Shown here: piece by piece, positions 35,110 to 47,263 of the stretch
Layout: every line of letters starts with the position of its first letter
Position numbering within the stretch: the stretch's first letter is position 1
Assembly: GCA_026413225.1 (NCBI GenBank)
Contig: CM048557.1
Coordinates: 68,190,987-68,254,986 of the forward strand
Direction of reading: 5' to 3'
Length of the DNA: 64,000 nucleotides
Origin: Otis tarda
Lineage: Eukaryota; Chordata; Aves; Otidiformes; Otididae
Notes under the pieces: generated by a model
Databases searched by the model: none
What the model was told of the DNA's origin: nothing
The model's input: the letters and a program-made list of their open reading frames with translations, nothing else
Program-made: the position numbers and the translations under genes

Positions 35110-38100
35110 TATTTCTCTTCCCCAAGACCCAACGAGGTCTTAGATCTGGCTCCCGACCCCAAATCCCAACCACAAAGCTAAAAATCACTGTGCTTCCCAA
35201 TATCTCCTGATTCCCCCCTCGTTGTCACGCGGCTGTCGTGCTAAAGTCTTGCCTACAAAGAAAGGGGTTTAACGGCGCTCACAAGAAAATACGGAGGGCG
35301 TCTTATTTCATGCACTGAATGGCTCGTGTGTCAGGATAACAGGATTCGATACCTGGTACCTACGCTCCAAAAAACCCCACCTCTGTTCTTGTCTCTGTTT
35401 AATGAAGAGCCATTGACGCATTCGAATGACATTTTCGTCTTTCGCCAGTGGCACCCAGGAAAAACAGGCACCAAAAATTGGGTTTTAGTTGTGCAAACGG
35501 TGAGGGACGCCCCTGACGTCGGGGGCACTGATCCAGCTTTTACGGCTGCGTCTGCTCTGGGTCTGCTCGCACCGGCCTTGCCGAAATCTTCAGCTCCAGC
35601 TCAGTCAGCTGCCAGCACTGCCGAGGAGTGAGGCAAAACGCCGCATACGACCCCCACCCCAAAAAAAAAGCCACTGCGAAAAGAGCATTTCTTGACGCCG
35701 GAGCGATCGATCCCTCCTGCTAAGCTGCCATCCTACTCCTCCATCCCGAAAACTGAGCGCCTACAGGGCTCTGGCATCCTGTGGTTGCCAACCCCGCTTG
35801 CAAGCGTAATTAGGCTTCGTTTGCCAGCCCCTCGTCAGCACACGGAGTGGTGCCAAAGGGCTGCAGGGCCACAGCTCGGGCAGAGGCCTACGCGCGCCTC
35901 GCGCCAGCGCCATCACCAGCCCCAAACCCACAACGTTTGAACCCAAACTCCCCCCTTAGCTTTTTTTCTCCGCCATTCCCTTGGGTTTTATCTCAAATTG
36001 TATGTGGTCGGAGACCAGATTTCTCCTAAATGTTCAAAAAAATGGCATTTTAAGGATGATTACTTAGCCCAACGACCTCAAACAGGCAGCTATCGTCGCA
36101 GAAGGGGTAACTTCAGGCACATTCCGCGCCGGGCCGGGTCCATCCCCGTTCCACGGCAGTGCTAACCCCGGCTGGCACAACCAACCAGCATCTTTCCAAA
36201 GCATTTCCTTACGTTCCTGAAGGTGCAAACGGGCGCTGAGTCAGGTTTTACAGGGCCTGCGTCTCTAGGGATCTGCAGCCTTTGCCCACCCAACCGCGCT
36301 CCTCTGCGTTCTGAAACCTGCGGCTCCCATCCTCTTGTCGCCCAATTTTCCAGACTTTTTTTTGGGTTTTTTTTTTTCACTTCCCAGTGGGTTTTTCTCC
36401 GCTTGGCAGAAAACCATTCTCCCCACGCCTCCCCGGCTGAACCAAAAGGACAAGCGGGCGGCTCTGCAGGAAAGAAACCGAAAGCGCTGACATCTGCCCG
36501 GGCAAAACCTTGCCGTTCCCCCGCCGTAAAGACCGAAAGCGGCTCCCCAGAGCACGGAACGGCGTCACCCACCACCGAGAATTTTCAGAGAGAAGGCAGG
36601 AGCCTCCCTGCTACTCAGTTTTAATTCAAAAGTCATGTTTTCCACCACTGAGGCACCAGAATTTTCCACTCAGTAGCCAAATGGGCAAACTCCATTGGGA
36701 CAGCAAGGATTTTGGGGAGCGCAGGGCTCAGGCTTGCTCCTACCAAGCATCACTTGGGGTTTTTTCAGCCCAGAAAAGGTGCCAGGCTGGATATTGTAAC
36801 GGAGGGATGCGTTCCAGCTCTCATTCGTGCTGGGATTGCTCCTGGCCCCTGCGCATCCCAGCAGCTGAGGCCAGCCCAGCTCGCTGCATCCCAGGGGAGC
36901 AGCCAGGCCCCTTTTCCTCCCCAAAAAACCAAGCGTGATGTGGGCATCCAGAAAGGATAACGGCGTGTATGGCCATGCCGTCGCCCTCCTGGCCCGTCAC
37001 CGGCTGGCTGGAGCGTGGGAATCCCTCGCGCGGGGCTGGCTGGTTTTTCCAAGCCATCCTGTTGCTTTTGCTAAAAGCCATCGCTAAAAATAGGCAGCTG
37101 GGTTGAAAAAGAATTACTAAATATACACAGGAAAAGATAAAAATATTACAGACAAAAAGAAAATAGCAAAAAGCCACGTTTCCAGGGGGTGGGAGCTGGC
37201 AGAGTCACATTGATTTTGACAGCGGTTGCGGACCTGGCTGGGAAAGGAGCCTTCATACACCCAAATTACCTGTGTTTAATTATTTTCTTCAGCAAAGGAA
37301 ACGGTCATGAGCCAGATTTGTGCCCGTGGGCTCCCATCACGGTGCTTCACAGGGGCACGGGACCTTAATCCTCAGCGGTGGTCACAGCCACCGCTCCCAG
37401 TCTCCATCCACGGGGATTTTATTCCCTTTTTCAACATCCGTTTTTCATGCCCGGTGTCCAACAACGACGCTTAAATCACCGAAAAAAACCAGCTCACAGG
37501 TCGGAGACGTGCTGCTGGCAGATAAATAAGTAAATTAAAAGGTGCCGGAGTGGAAAATGAGCCTGTTTCCATGGAAACGGCTTCGTTATCACACCAGCAT
37601 CCTATCCCTCCCGCCAAACAGGTGGGATGGGTGCTCATTTTGGCTCCGACGCTGATGTTTTGCCTGTGTCGGGGGGTTTCGGTGCCTGGCCCTCTCCTGC
37701 TTCCATAGCAATTGGGGAGGGTGCAAAATCTTGGCCTATTCAGCCATATTTCACCCCAAAAGCAGCACCAGGGTCAGAGCCAAAGAGAGAAATCTTCAGG
37801 AGAAGCCTTCCCAGGAGACACGCACGGACCAGGAAAGGAGCAGGGGAGCCGCAGCGATGGAGCCAGGGGACATGGGGTTTCGCGGGGCCGTCCCTTTCGC
37901 CTGGAGAAGTCACTGCGCCGTGGGTGTCACGCGAAAGTGAGAATGTCAGCTCTATTTTCTCACGGTGTCCTAACGGTTCAAAACGATGGCAAACAAAAAC
38001 AAACGTCAACTTCCTTTTTTTTTTTTTTTTTTTAAAGGTTGTGGGTTTTTTGTTTGTTGTTTAAGACAACATTGTTCAGGCAAAGGATGAACCATCAGCC

Positions 38101-39351
38101 AGCACAGCCTGGGACATCTGCTCTGGTCCCTCTTGCCGCCTTTCCTAGGAAATGGTGGCTCTCTCCGGCTGGGAACCGTGGGGAGGGAGCACCGACCTGC
38201 TCCGGGGTCGGCACAAGGCTCCTGCACCGTGGGAATGCCGCAGCTGATGAAGCCGGAGATTTCTAGGGAGCCAAAAAAGCCACGCAATACCCAACCCTGC
38301 CCCAGGGCCGTCAGCGATGCAGCCGTGAAAAGGAAAAGCCGCCATTTGGGGGAAAACCCTGGGAAAAAGTGGTTTCTAATGAAAAAGGGACAAATCGAGC
38401 ACATCAGGCGCTGGGAGGATGGGTGACCAGAGAGCTTGGCCAAATATTGGGGAACGAGGATGCTCAAATATGTGGTCCAGAGGTCCAAGCAAGCAAAGTT
38501 GCGGCTGAGCATCGCCTTCTTCGCAGGATCTGAGATTTCACTCAGATTAAAAACACCGACTCACTCCTGACCTCTGGTCGGCCCCTCATCATGCTCTCAG
38601 CACCCAGCCTGGCTCGCAGCGACGCTTCCCGGGGACAAGCGGGCTCCTCGCTATCTGCTTGTGCTGTGGCACAGAAGGAAAAAGGCCTTGGCTGTCACGT
38701 TTCGGTGCGACGCACCAGAAGGGACAGATCATGGTGCCCATCCCATCACGCCGTCCCCACCGTCGCCTTTCAGGCGAGCAGAGGCTTTCAGCACGGGCTC
38801 CGCTTTTGCAGTCCTCACCGGGGCTGAGCTACGCCACCGCTGCGCTTCACCGAAAAAGAAAATGGTTTAAGGGTCGGGGTTTTTTGGTTGGTTTTGGTTC
38901 TGTTTTTATTTTTTTAACGAAACGTTAGAACACACCCAGAGGTTAGCAGGAGACGGAAGGCTCGCCGCAGTGCACGTGAGCGGAGGAGCGGGAACACAGC
39001 GAGCCTCTGCCCTGCAAATCCCATTTTATTTTTACAAAACCTGCTTGAGAGAACAGGTAGGTTTGGAAATTCCCTAAAACCACCATCACTCCACGGAAAA
39101 CCAAGGTTTCTTAGAAATGCCCCATTAGGTGCCTCCTGCAAAGTGATTTCCGCGCTGCTTAGGGCATCCCTGACCTCTCCGTCGGGCTGGATGGAGACAT
39201 CGCCACAATCTTTGAAGGATGGACCAAAGCACCTCCAGCACACAGATAGCCTGGTAAATACAGACATTATTTTTGCATTTCTGCTGCAAAAACAGCCAAG
39301 GAAAGACTAGTTCCTCTTCTATAACACCCTGCATGCTACATAACACAGCAA
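35110..39351. other. GNG2-FRMD6 spacer, left part
   Basis: About 4.2 kb without a recognised gene or interspersed repeat. Candidate cis elements are a perfect MEF2 match CTAAAAATAG at 37084-37093 immediately followed by an E-box CAGCTG at 37095-37100, and a 14-bp perfect palindrome GTTTCCATGGAAAC at 37565-37578. Open frames on both strands are short or compositional. Confidence 0.4.
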
Positions 39352-39478
39352 ACCCAGGTTGGACAAAGCTCTGAGCAACCTGCTCTGGTTAGGAGATGTC
39401 CCTGCTCCTTGCAGGGGGGTTGGACTGGGTGGGCTTTAACGGTCCCTTCCAACCCAAACCATCCTGGGATTCCATGAC
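39352..39478 (+). mobile_element. CR1 LINE 3' fragment
   Basis: Contains CCCAGGTTGGACAAAGCTCT, TGCTCCTTGCAGGGGGGTTG and CCTTCCAACCCAAACCATCC, ending TTCCATGACTC. Short, 5'-truncated copy of the subtype seen at 5283. Confidence 0.88.
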
Positions 39479-39990
39479 TCTTCCCAGACTGGAGTGACTC
39501 TGATTTAACCACGTCAGGGGCAACTGGTGGGAACCCAGCACCACCAGCACCCACAATGCACCAACGGAGCAGCATCTCCGTGGTAAAAGAACGAATGAGT
39601 CAACCAAATAAAAAGTTCGGCTCTTGGACACCAAAATCCACTCCATGGAACCCATTTCCACTGACAAAGTGGCAGCAGGCTGGGTAGTCCCTTACTTCAC
39701 AGAGCAGAAGTTTCTGCTGTAAAGGAGATTCCGGGTCTAGGAAACATGCACCACCTCCCAGCCGGCAAAAAAAAAAAGCAGAAACTTTCCAAAAAAGTTC
39801 TTTTTTTCCCGATGGAGAGAGCTCTAGAAAACCAAAATCACCCTTTAATTACAAGCATCACCCCACTTACGACTTCTCAATCCCTTCAGTTCTTGATTCC
39901 TTCCCCAAAACAACTCAAATTGACTCTCAAATAAATTCTTTGTACAATCCTTGCTCAGAAATCCCAGGAAAAATCCTGTTGTCCCAGGAG

Positions 39991-40015
39991 AAAAAAAAAA
40001 AAAAAAAAAAAAAAA
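39991..40015. repeat. A25 homopolymer
   Basis: Run of 25 A. No upstream coding similarity or flanking direct repeat was found that would make it the tail of a retrocopy. Confidence 0.8.
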
Positions 40016-43000
40016 GACAGTTAAAACTGCTGAGGAAGCAATGAGCTCCTGTACCGGGAAAAGGAGTGCAACATCTGTTCATACAGCTCTGAACTCCTGA
40101 CCCTTAATTAAGGGAAGCAGCCAAGAGCTATTATTTCGTGTTAATTAACGGCTCCATTCTTGGGTTTCAGTTTTTAACACCCTGCTCTTGAGTATTTGCC
40201 AGGGTCGAGATAAAGACCGCGAGGGGAAGGTGCGAAACGAGGTTCGGAAGAGAAGGGAAGACGGCGGCAGCGCTGGCAGGCGGAGGCGTTTCGCCCGGCG
40301 TCGCATTTGCAAAAGGATTCGGATATTTGGCTGCGGCAAGGCTGATCCCAACGGGATGAAGCCACCCCAAATCCCACGCAAAGTCACCCCGAATTCACGG
40401 TCACGGTGATTTACAAACCAGTCCGAACGGGGGGATGACCATCCTGAAGGAACTGGGGCAAGCCGCTGAGTCGCCCTGATTTGGTTAAAATATCACATTT
40501 TTAGGAGGGAACCGCCCCGTGGCACCGGGAAACGGGAAGGAGCACGCGGAAGGATGCCGGGATGCTGGGCTCACCCTTCAGCCCGGCGAAAATCAAACCG
40601 GACGCGCTCGGTCGGCTAACGACGCGAGAGCCTCGCCGTGCCGTTTCGCCCGGATAACTTCGGCAGAAATCCTCGCGGTGAGAAACCGTCCTCCGATGGT
40701 TTCACCCACACCAAACCTTTATTAGAATTTTATTTTAAGTAACACTCACGCGGAGCCTAATAACCCTTTCCAGCCGCTGGGAATCACCCGACCAGTTACC
40801 TCAGCGAAGCACCAACCCCGTTAACCATCCCATTAGTTTAAGCCCCTCCAGGAATTACCTTAGACTGCTTTAATTAGGTATCCACCATACAAGAGAATTA
40901 ATTAATTAGTGATAAGCACCTGAACCACATTACTCATAAGGCTCCATGTCAAGCTTCAAATACAGCAAACAGGTCACAGCCTACGTGCTAGAGCCGGCGC
41001 TGCCGCCTGGGATTTCTCTTCCCATCCCTCCCATCAAAGCAGCGAGGCTGGGAGCGCTTTTTTTTTTTTTCTTTTTTCCCTTTTTAATCTCATTTTCAGA
41101 TTTTCACAGCATCCAGAGCCGGTGCTTTTCGAGCTGCTTCTCAAACACTGGCCGCACCACGTGGCGACGGGAGAGCTTTGTAATTACTTTCCGAGATTTG
41201 GCGTGCTTCAGGCACGGCTTACGGGGTAAAAACCTCGTATCTCGAGGCTACGGTTATCCCCCAAAGGTTTCGCTGCAAAGCTGGTGCGCTACGGCATCGC
41301 TAAGATACCCGTGAAAGGAGTAAAGCGTTTGCCGATGGCCGGATCCCAAGCAGCAGGTGGAGGATCGCCACCAAACGTGGGCGGTTTTAGCAGGTTTCTG
41401 GGAAAAAAAAAAAAGGAGGGAAAAAAAAAAAAAAAAAAGAAGAATAAAGAGGAAAAAAAAATTCTCCGTGCTATTCTGTATTTTTACAATCAATAACTTT
41501 AAAAACTAATTTATTGCGGCCTCAGCATCTCACGGTCTGCAATTTCCCTGCTGGCAACCTTGAGGATGCCGGGGGGTTTCTCCGGGCTGACGGGACGCGG
41601 GCAGGGATGCGGAGCGCGGGCAGCGCTGCAAACCGGGTTAGCGGGGCCGGCTGGGGAGAAGTAGGTTGCTCCTCCGTCCTTGCTGGGTGAGCTGACCCAT
41701 ATTATCTCGATTAAATTTAACTTCTGCCTTTTCTTTTTTTTTTTTTTTTTTCCCTATAACCTAATGCGTTTCGGAGCAAAGTGGGACCCGGTCGCGGGGG
41801 CAGCGAGTCAGGTGGGGCCCTTCCCAACGTGATGAGGAGCGGAGGGCGCAGCTGCGACGGCGGATCCGGGACGGGGAGGTGAAGGGGGAAACGAAGACGC
41901 GGCAGCGTGCTCCAGACCTGCCCCACCTGCGTTTCTCCTGACCGCCATGCTCCAGCAAAACCAGCAAAAATCCGCTTTTCTCTCCCCAGCTGCGCCCTCG
42001 GAGCTTACCGCTCCGCGTACGACATCTTGCTTTTCCCACGGAGCCCAAAATCCCTGAAGCAGCCCGTTTTTCCCTCAAAACGCCCGCGGAGCATCCGTGC
42101 CGTGCTTCCTGCTGAGTCAAGGGCCCTGTTTTTTACCACGGCGCGGCATCCTCGCTGTATCGTGAAATGACACACGCTCGGCAAACGCCGGCGTTACGCG
42201 GACGGGGAGGAGAAATCCGCCCCAGAGCTGCTAGGGGAAAAAAAAAAAAGGGAAAAAAAAAAAATAAATAAACACAAAGAAATCGTGCAAAGCCCGGATT
42301 AAGCGGCACAAGACGGCGATGCCCGTGCGTCGGTACCTCCTGTGCCGGGGATCAATCCATCCATCCCGGCCGTGCCGTGGGCCCCACGTGCTTCGTTTAT
42401 CCCCCCGACCCCGTGAGCCTTAATCCTTCGGCCGAAGGAGCCGGAGCGGCGGCGTTGCTCCGCGAGCCGCTTTCCCAAGCGCCTTTCCCTGCCTACCTGG
42501 CTGCTGGGAAACCTCAGCGCAGGGCTGCGCGGTTGCTTGCTGTAATTTTTTTCCCAGTATGAGCTATGAAAACCAACGAAGGGAGCTGGTCTTTGGCGGG
42601 GGGGGGGGCTGGGTTTCGGTTCCAGGTAGGATGGAGGAGCCGCGTCGATTCACAGCCAGGCTAAGTTTTACATCAATTAATGGAAATGCTCACGCAGGGC
42701 TCAGATTTAGGCTTAAAAAAAAAATAAAATAATAAAAAAAAAATCACTGCCTCCCTTATTTGCTGCTTATACCTCTCCGTGAGCCTGCGTCGCTGCATTA
42801 AAATCGTCTTTTAAGTCCCCGCTGGCGCGGTGCTGAGGGAGGAGGCAGGGCCCCCCCCCGCCGGCGTTAGCTGGGGAGCTGGGAGAGCACCGGACACGGA
42901 TACAAACCCCCCGAGCGAGGATGTGAGGCTGGGCGGCAATTACATGAAACCAGCTGATAAATAATGCAACGTATTTTGATGGCACCGGCCCTGCGAGCAC

Positions 43001-44672
43001 CGCACAAACACCATCGCCTCTCCAAGATGTTAAAAACACAATGGAGGAAGCGCAGTCGGGTCGGCCTGACTTGAATAGTTGAACCCAAAGCCCTTCTGAA
43101 GCCACCAGACCATTGCCTCTTCACCAGGTCCTCCACCAGACCAGGTCAACATTCAACGCTTTTCCCATCCAAGGTGAGAGACGTCTGCTCGGGCGTGAGC
43201 GGAGCTGCTCCAGCAGCACACACAGTCCTGAAGATTCATTAGAAGGGGTCCAAATTGGTTTACAGAGGGCTGATGACCCCCTCTAAGGACCCCAAACCAC
43301 CACAGGCCTAGCGAGGGGGTAGGAAGTCGCCAAGAAGGCACATGGAGATGTGGAGAAGACTTGGCGGCATGGTGAAGACCTGGACATGTTTTTGACACTG
43401 TGGGGGCACCCGGACCCATACGGACCTCTATGATGCCCACGGAGACAGCACTGGTCTGCCCATGGTGTTGGGCCTGCTCTGAGCAGGAGGTGGGACCAGA
43501 GACCTCCAGAAGCCCCCTCCAACCTAAATGAGTCCAAGCTGGTTCGCTACCAAAATCCCTGTTTGCTCACCAGAAAGTCCCTGAGGGATCCAGAAAACAA
43601 CAGGAAAATGAAGGGAGGTGGCACAAATCCTCGGGCAGCTCTCCCCGTGGCCACCAGCTCTCAGGACTAACACATCCCAGCCTGGCGAAAGCCAAAACCA
43701 CGGCCAGAGACTTCTGCCATAACGCACCTTCACAGCGTGGGCGACAAATGTTATTCCCTTCAGCCTGAACTCAAGCTGAAACACCAGCCAGCCCTCTCCT
43801 TTATCTCCACGCAGGCTGTCATGGAGAGGCAACCATGTCCCCATGCTCTTTGTCCAGCTCCCACCAAAAAACGGGTCAAATTCAAGAGCTGGTACAGGTA
43901 GAAGGAGCCCTTGCAGCCAACACAACCAGAAAGCAAGTGAGATAAACCAGCATGACGAACCGATGGAGCATCCTCCCAAGCAGGTAAGGAAGCCAAAACC
44001 CAACCGTGAAGACAAAACCCAACCCCCTCGTACACGGCGGGGCTACGAGTGAGGAAGCCTCCACCGTGCAAATGTGATGGTCAGACGCTTTCTGCACACC
44101 CGCTGGGACCCCAGGAAGGAGGACGCGTCCCGCAAAGCATCAACCGTCCTACAGCAGCTCAGGGCTCAAGAAAACCTCGCTGGAGGGGTGGAGGGGAAAC
44201 GCCAGCCCAAGACACCTCCTGTGAGAGGCTGTGGTCAGAGCAGCAAACAGCACAGCTCTGCTGAAGAGAAACTTTGAGGAGATCACGAGAGGTCTGGTTT
44301 TGTCAGATAAGAAGAGCGAGCAGGAAATGTCACGAGGTTTACAACCAAGCAGCTGAAGATTGAGTCCGTTCATCTCCAGGGTGACTAACGAGCTTTGTGC
44401 AGCTCCCGGTATGTTCAGGCCGCGCTTCAGGGCTCAGATGTCAAACCGAAAGAAGCGGCATGGGATAAGGTGGTCTCCTCAATTTATCCCACGTACGTCT
44501 CTTGCCCCACAGTGTCCCCTGCGTGCACGGCCCTGTCACCAGACGATGGGTGCTTCCTTAGTCTCCTGCACCCCCAAAATCTGCCTGATCTTCCCAAGGT
44601 CTGGTTGAGGAGAAACACACTGAAATGGGGAATAAACTCTTGCAAGGTGATTTCTGCCTTGAAATGGCTCCT
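40016..44672. other. GNG2-FRMD6 spacer, middle part
   Basis: CpG-dense islands at about 40180-40700 and 41540-42560 flank an AT-rich island at 40740-40960 that contains TAATTAATTAG followed by GATAAG. Poly-A and poly-T runs occur near 41057, 41404, 41421, 41740, 42237 and 42715. No protein-coding exon was recognised. The CpG islands are candidates for GNG2 first exons. Confidence 0.4.
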
Positions 44673-44785
44673 GTGTCACAGAATCACAGAGTGGTCTGGG
44701 TGGGAAGGGACCGTTAAAGCCCACCCAGTCCAACCCTCCTGCAAGGAGCAGGGACATCTCCAACCGGATCAGAGAGCCAGCTGGA
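44673..44785 (-). mobile_element. CR1 LINE 3' fragment
   Basis: Minus-strand copy: its tail appears on the plus strand as CACAGAATCACAGAG, followed by the complement of CCTTCCAACCCAAACC-type sequence and by GCAAGGAGCAGGGACATCTC. Heavily 5'-truncated. Confidence 0.88.
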
Positions 44786-47214
44786 GCCCTTGTCCCCTAC
44801 TCCAACTTGGCTGGCCATCACCATCCCGCTCTTCTCAACCCCCACGGGTGATGGATAACTCACCGCGGAGGGTTTGAGGCAATCCAGCCCAGCCCCACGG
44901 CGAGGCCGAGGCCACGGCAGCCGTGCCACAGCTCTTTGGTTTGGGTTCAGCCCAACTCACCCAACGCTGTTGAGGAAGGAGAGGGACACGCCCAGAGCCT
45001 GAAGCTTATCTGGTGGGTTCTCCTCACCCCAGCTCTACCCCAAACTGGGCACCACAGAGATGTGCTGACACCGTCCTGGCACCCCCCGATGACAGTGGGA
45101 TCGTGAAGACCCGTTTCTAGCACCCCTGTTGCCTTTGAGATCCGTTCCCCAACTCCCAACACCTTCTTTATCCCGCTCCTCTCGCTTCACTGCACCCGTT
45201 CCGACGTAAAACCAAAGTCGCTGGGACCAGAAAGGAATTCCATCAATACCCAGCATCTCACAACTGCTGGCGACTGGCACTTTCTTACCCAAAATGGCCC
45301 AAAAATCCCAACTCCTCCAAGCCCATGGTTAGCCCAACACTCAATCTGCAGGAATTCACGGCTGCGGGGGGTTTTTTAGGTCGACCGACGCGTGAAGAAT
45401 CCCTTCAGCATCCCCCTCACGGGGATCGCGCCTCAGGCTCGTGACTCTCAGACGCCCGGCCGTGCTCCCCGCGGGGCTGGTGCGAGAGGTGAAATGCACT
45501 TGGGCTTCACCCAGCTTCAGCTCCCTGTCTCTCCTCTGGGACACTGCTCAGACGAGAGAAAACACGGCTCCTCCATGTCCCTACGGACGCTGGCGGGTGC
45601 ACGGGGACACCGTGAAGGTCCCCAGGTCCCCAGCCTAGGGAGAAACCCCCCAGAGCTGTAAGCGTGCTGGTCCCGACCGCAGCCGCTGTTTTTCCGTGGC
45701 CGCAGGGATTCAGCGCCGCGTTGGCTTAGCGGCAAATGAGCCAGGAAAGGTTTTTACTGGAGAGAATCAGCAAATTTGGGCGTTGGCGCTCGCACAAATC
45801 CTGCCCTTGCACGAGCCCAGCGCTGGAGCGACGCTGGCGTTCGCCGCGACTTGGTGTAAAACCCAAACTACCAGTGATCCCCTCCCCAGTTCCCACTGGT
45901 TTCAGAGCCCCGAGGAGGTGCCGGGGACGCTGCGGGGACCGATCCGGCTGCGTCGTCGCCGGAGGAGCGCAGGTTCCCCAACACGGCAGGGCTGACACAG
46001 AGGCACGACGGCGCTGAAACGACCCGACTCCAATTAGCGCGCGAAACCGCTCGAACCCAGAGGTGCCGGTGGTGGCACGGGGCACCGACGTCCCCGCGGG
46101 GACGGGCACAGGCAGCTCCCAGGTTCGGGGCTGGGTTTCAGCCACTCCAGTTGGGAGGATGCTGCAGGCAGCGAGAGGAGGGATGCCGAGCAGCACGTGA
46201 AAAATTGGGTTTGGGGTTTGAAGTCCATCACACCTCCGTGAAATGCAGGAGATGCGGGATTTTAGACTTCGGCCGCGGCACGGCGGCATCCTCGCGCATC
46301 CTGGCTGCATCCAGCTCCCCACAAAGCTCCGGCGATCCCTTACGCGGCTCCGATCGACGGCATCGTTCGTTAATCGCTGGCCTGACCCGAAGCCCGAACT
46401 CCACGGACGCCGCCCCAGCGACTTCGGGTGGGTTTTGGCGCAAAGCCCTACTTCTCTCCGGAGCCAAATCCGTGTGCTGCCGGCAGCCGGAGCCCATCCT
46501 TCTCCCCGGCTCAGACCTGCCTGGAAACAGGGCGAGTGCCGAACGGTGCCAAGCGTGTGCCGAAAGCCGGGAGAGAGAGCCCGCGTTCCCCCGCCGCCGC
46601 CACGCGCTCCCCCCACGCGCGGCAGAAGCAGGATCCCCCCCGACCCCAACGTGCACGGTCGCATCCCGCTCCGGGCACAGGGATGAAACGCTCGGAGAAG
46701 TCACGCTGAGAACTGACACAACTCGTGACAAAACCAGCGCTTTTCCCGGGGCAAAACCCTTATTCCCAACCCAAAACGGGGCGATGAGCCGGCACGAGGG
46801 AGCAGGCGGTGCAGCTCCATGGTCGTGGCAGGCAGCACACATGTCACGAGCGTGCCGGCCTCGAGCATCCCAGCGTCCAGGCGCGGGATGGGGAGGCACG
46901 GCCGCCCCCGGGCAGTGTTTTTTTTGGGGTGCACGGTATCTGCGGGGCTCCAGCGCCGGCTCGCCAGCCCTAATTACTATGGTAACAGCCTGCGCCGGCG
47001 CCTGGCCGTCCTCCTTCGGTGACTCACTGGGTTTCAAAGCAGCAGTGGTGCCTCGGGTGTCGCCGTTCCGAGGCCAAAGCGCTGCGAGACCCCGCGTCTG
47101 CGGGGCCGCTGGGTGGGAAGGCGTCGCCCACCCCGGCAAAATTTGCCTTTGGATGGCGTTTTCCGCTCGCAGCCACCCGGGCGCGGGGTGGCAAAGCGGC
47201 CGGTTGGCTCAGGG

Positions 47215-47263
<49 letters not shown>

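Noticed and set aside
39991-40015. A25 run as the tail of a processed pseudogene
   Set aside because: No recognisable retrocopied coding sequence upstream and no flanking direct repeats were seen.
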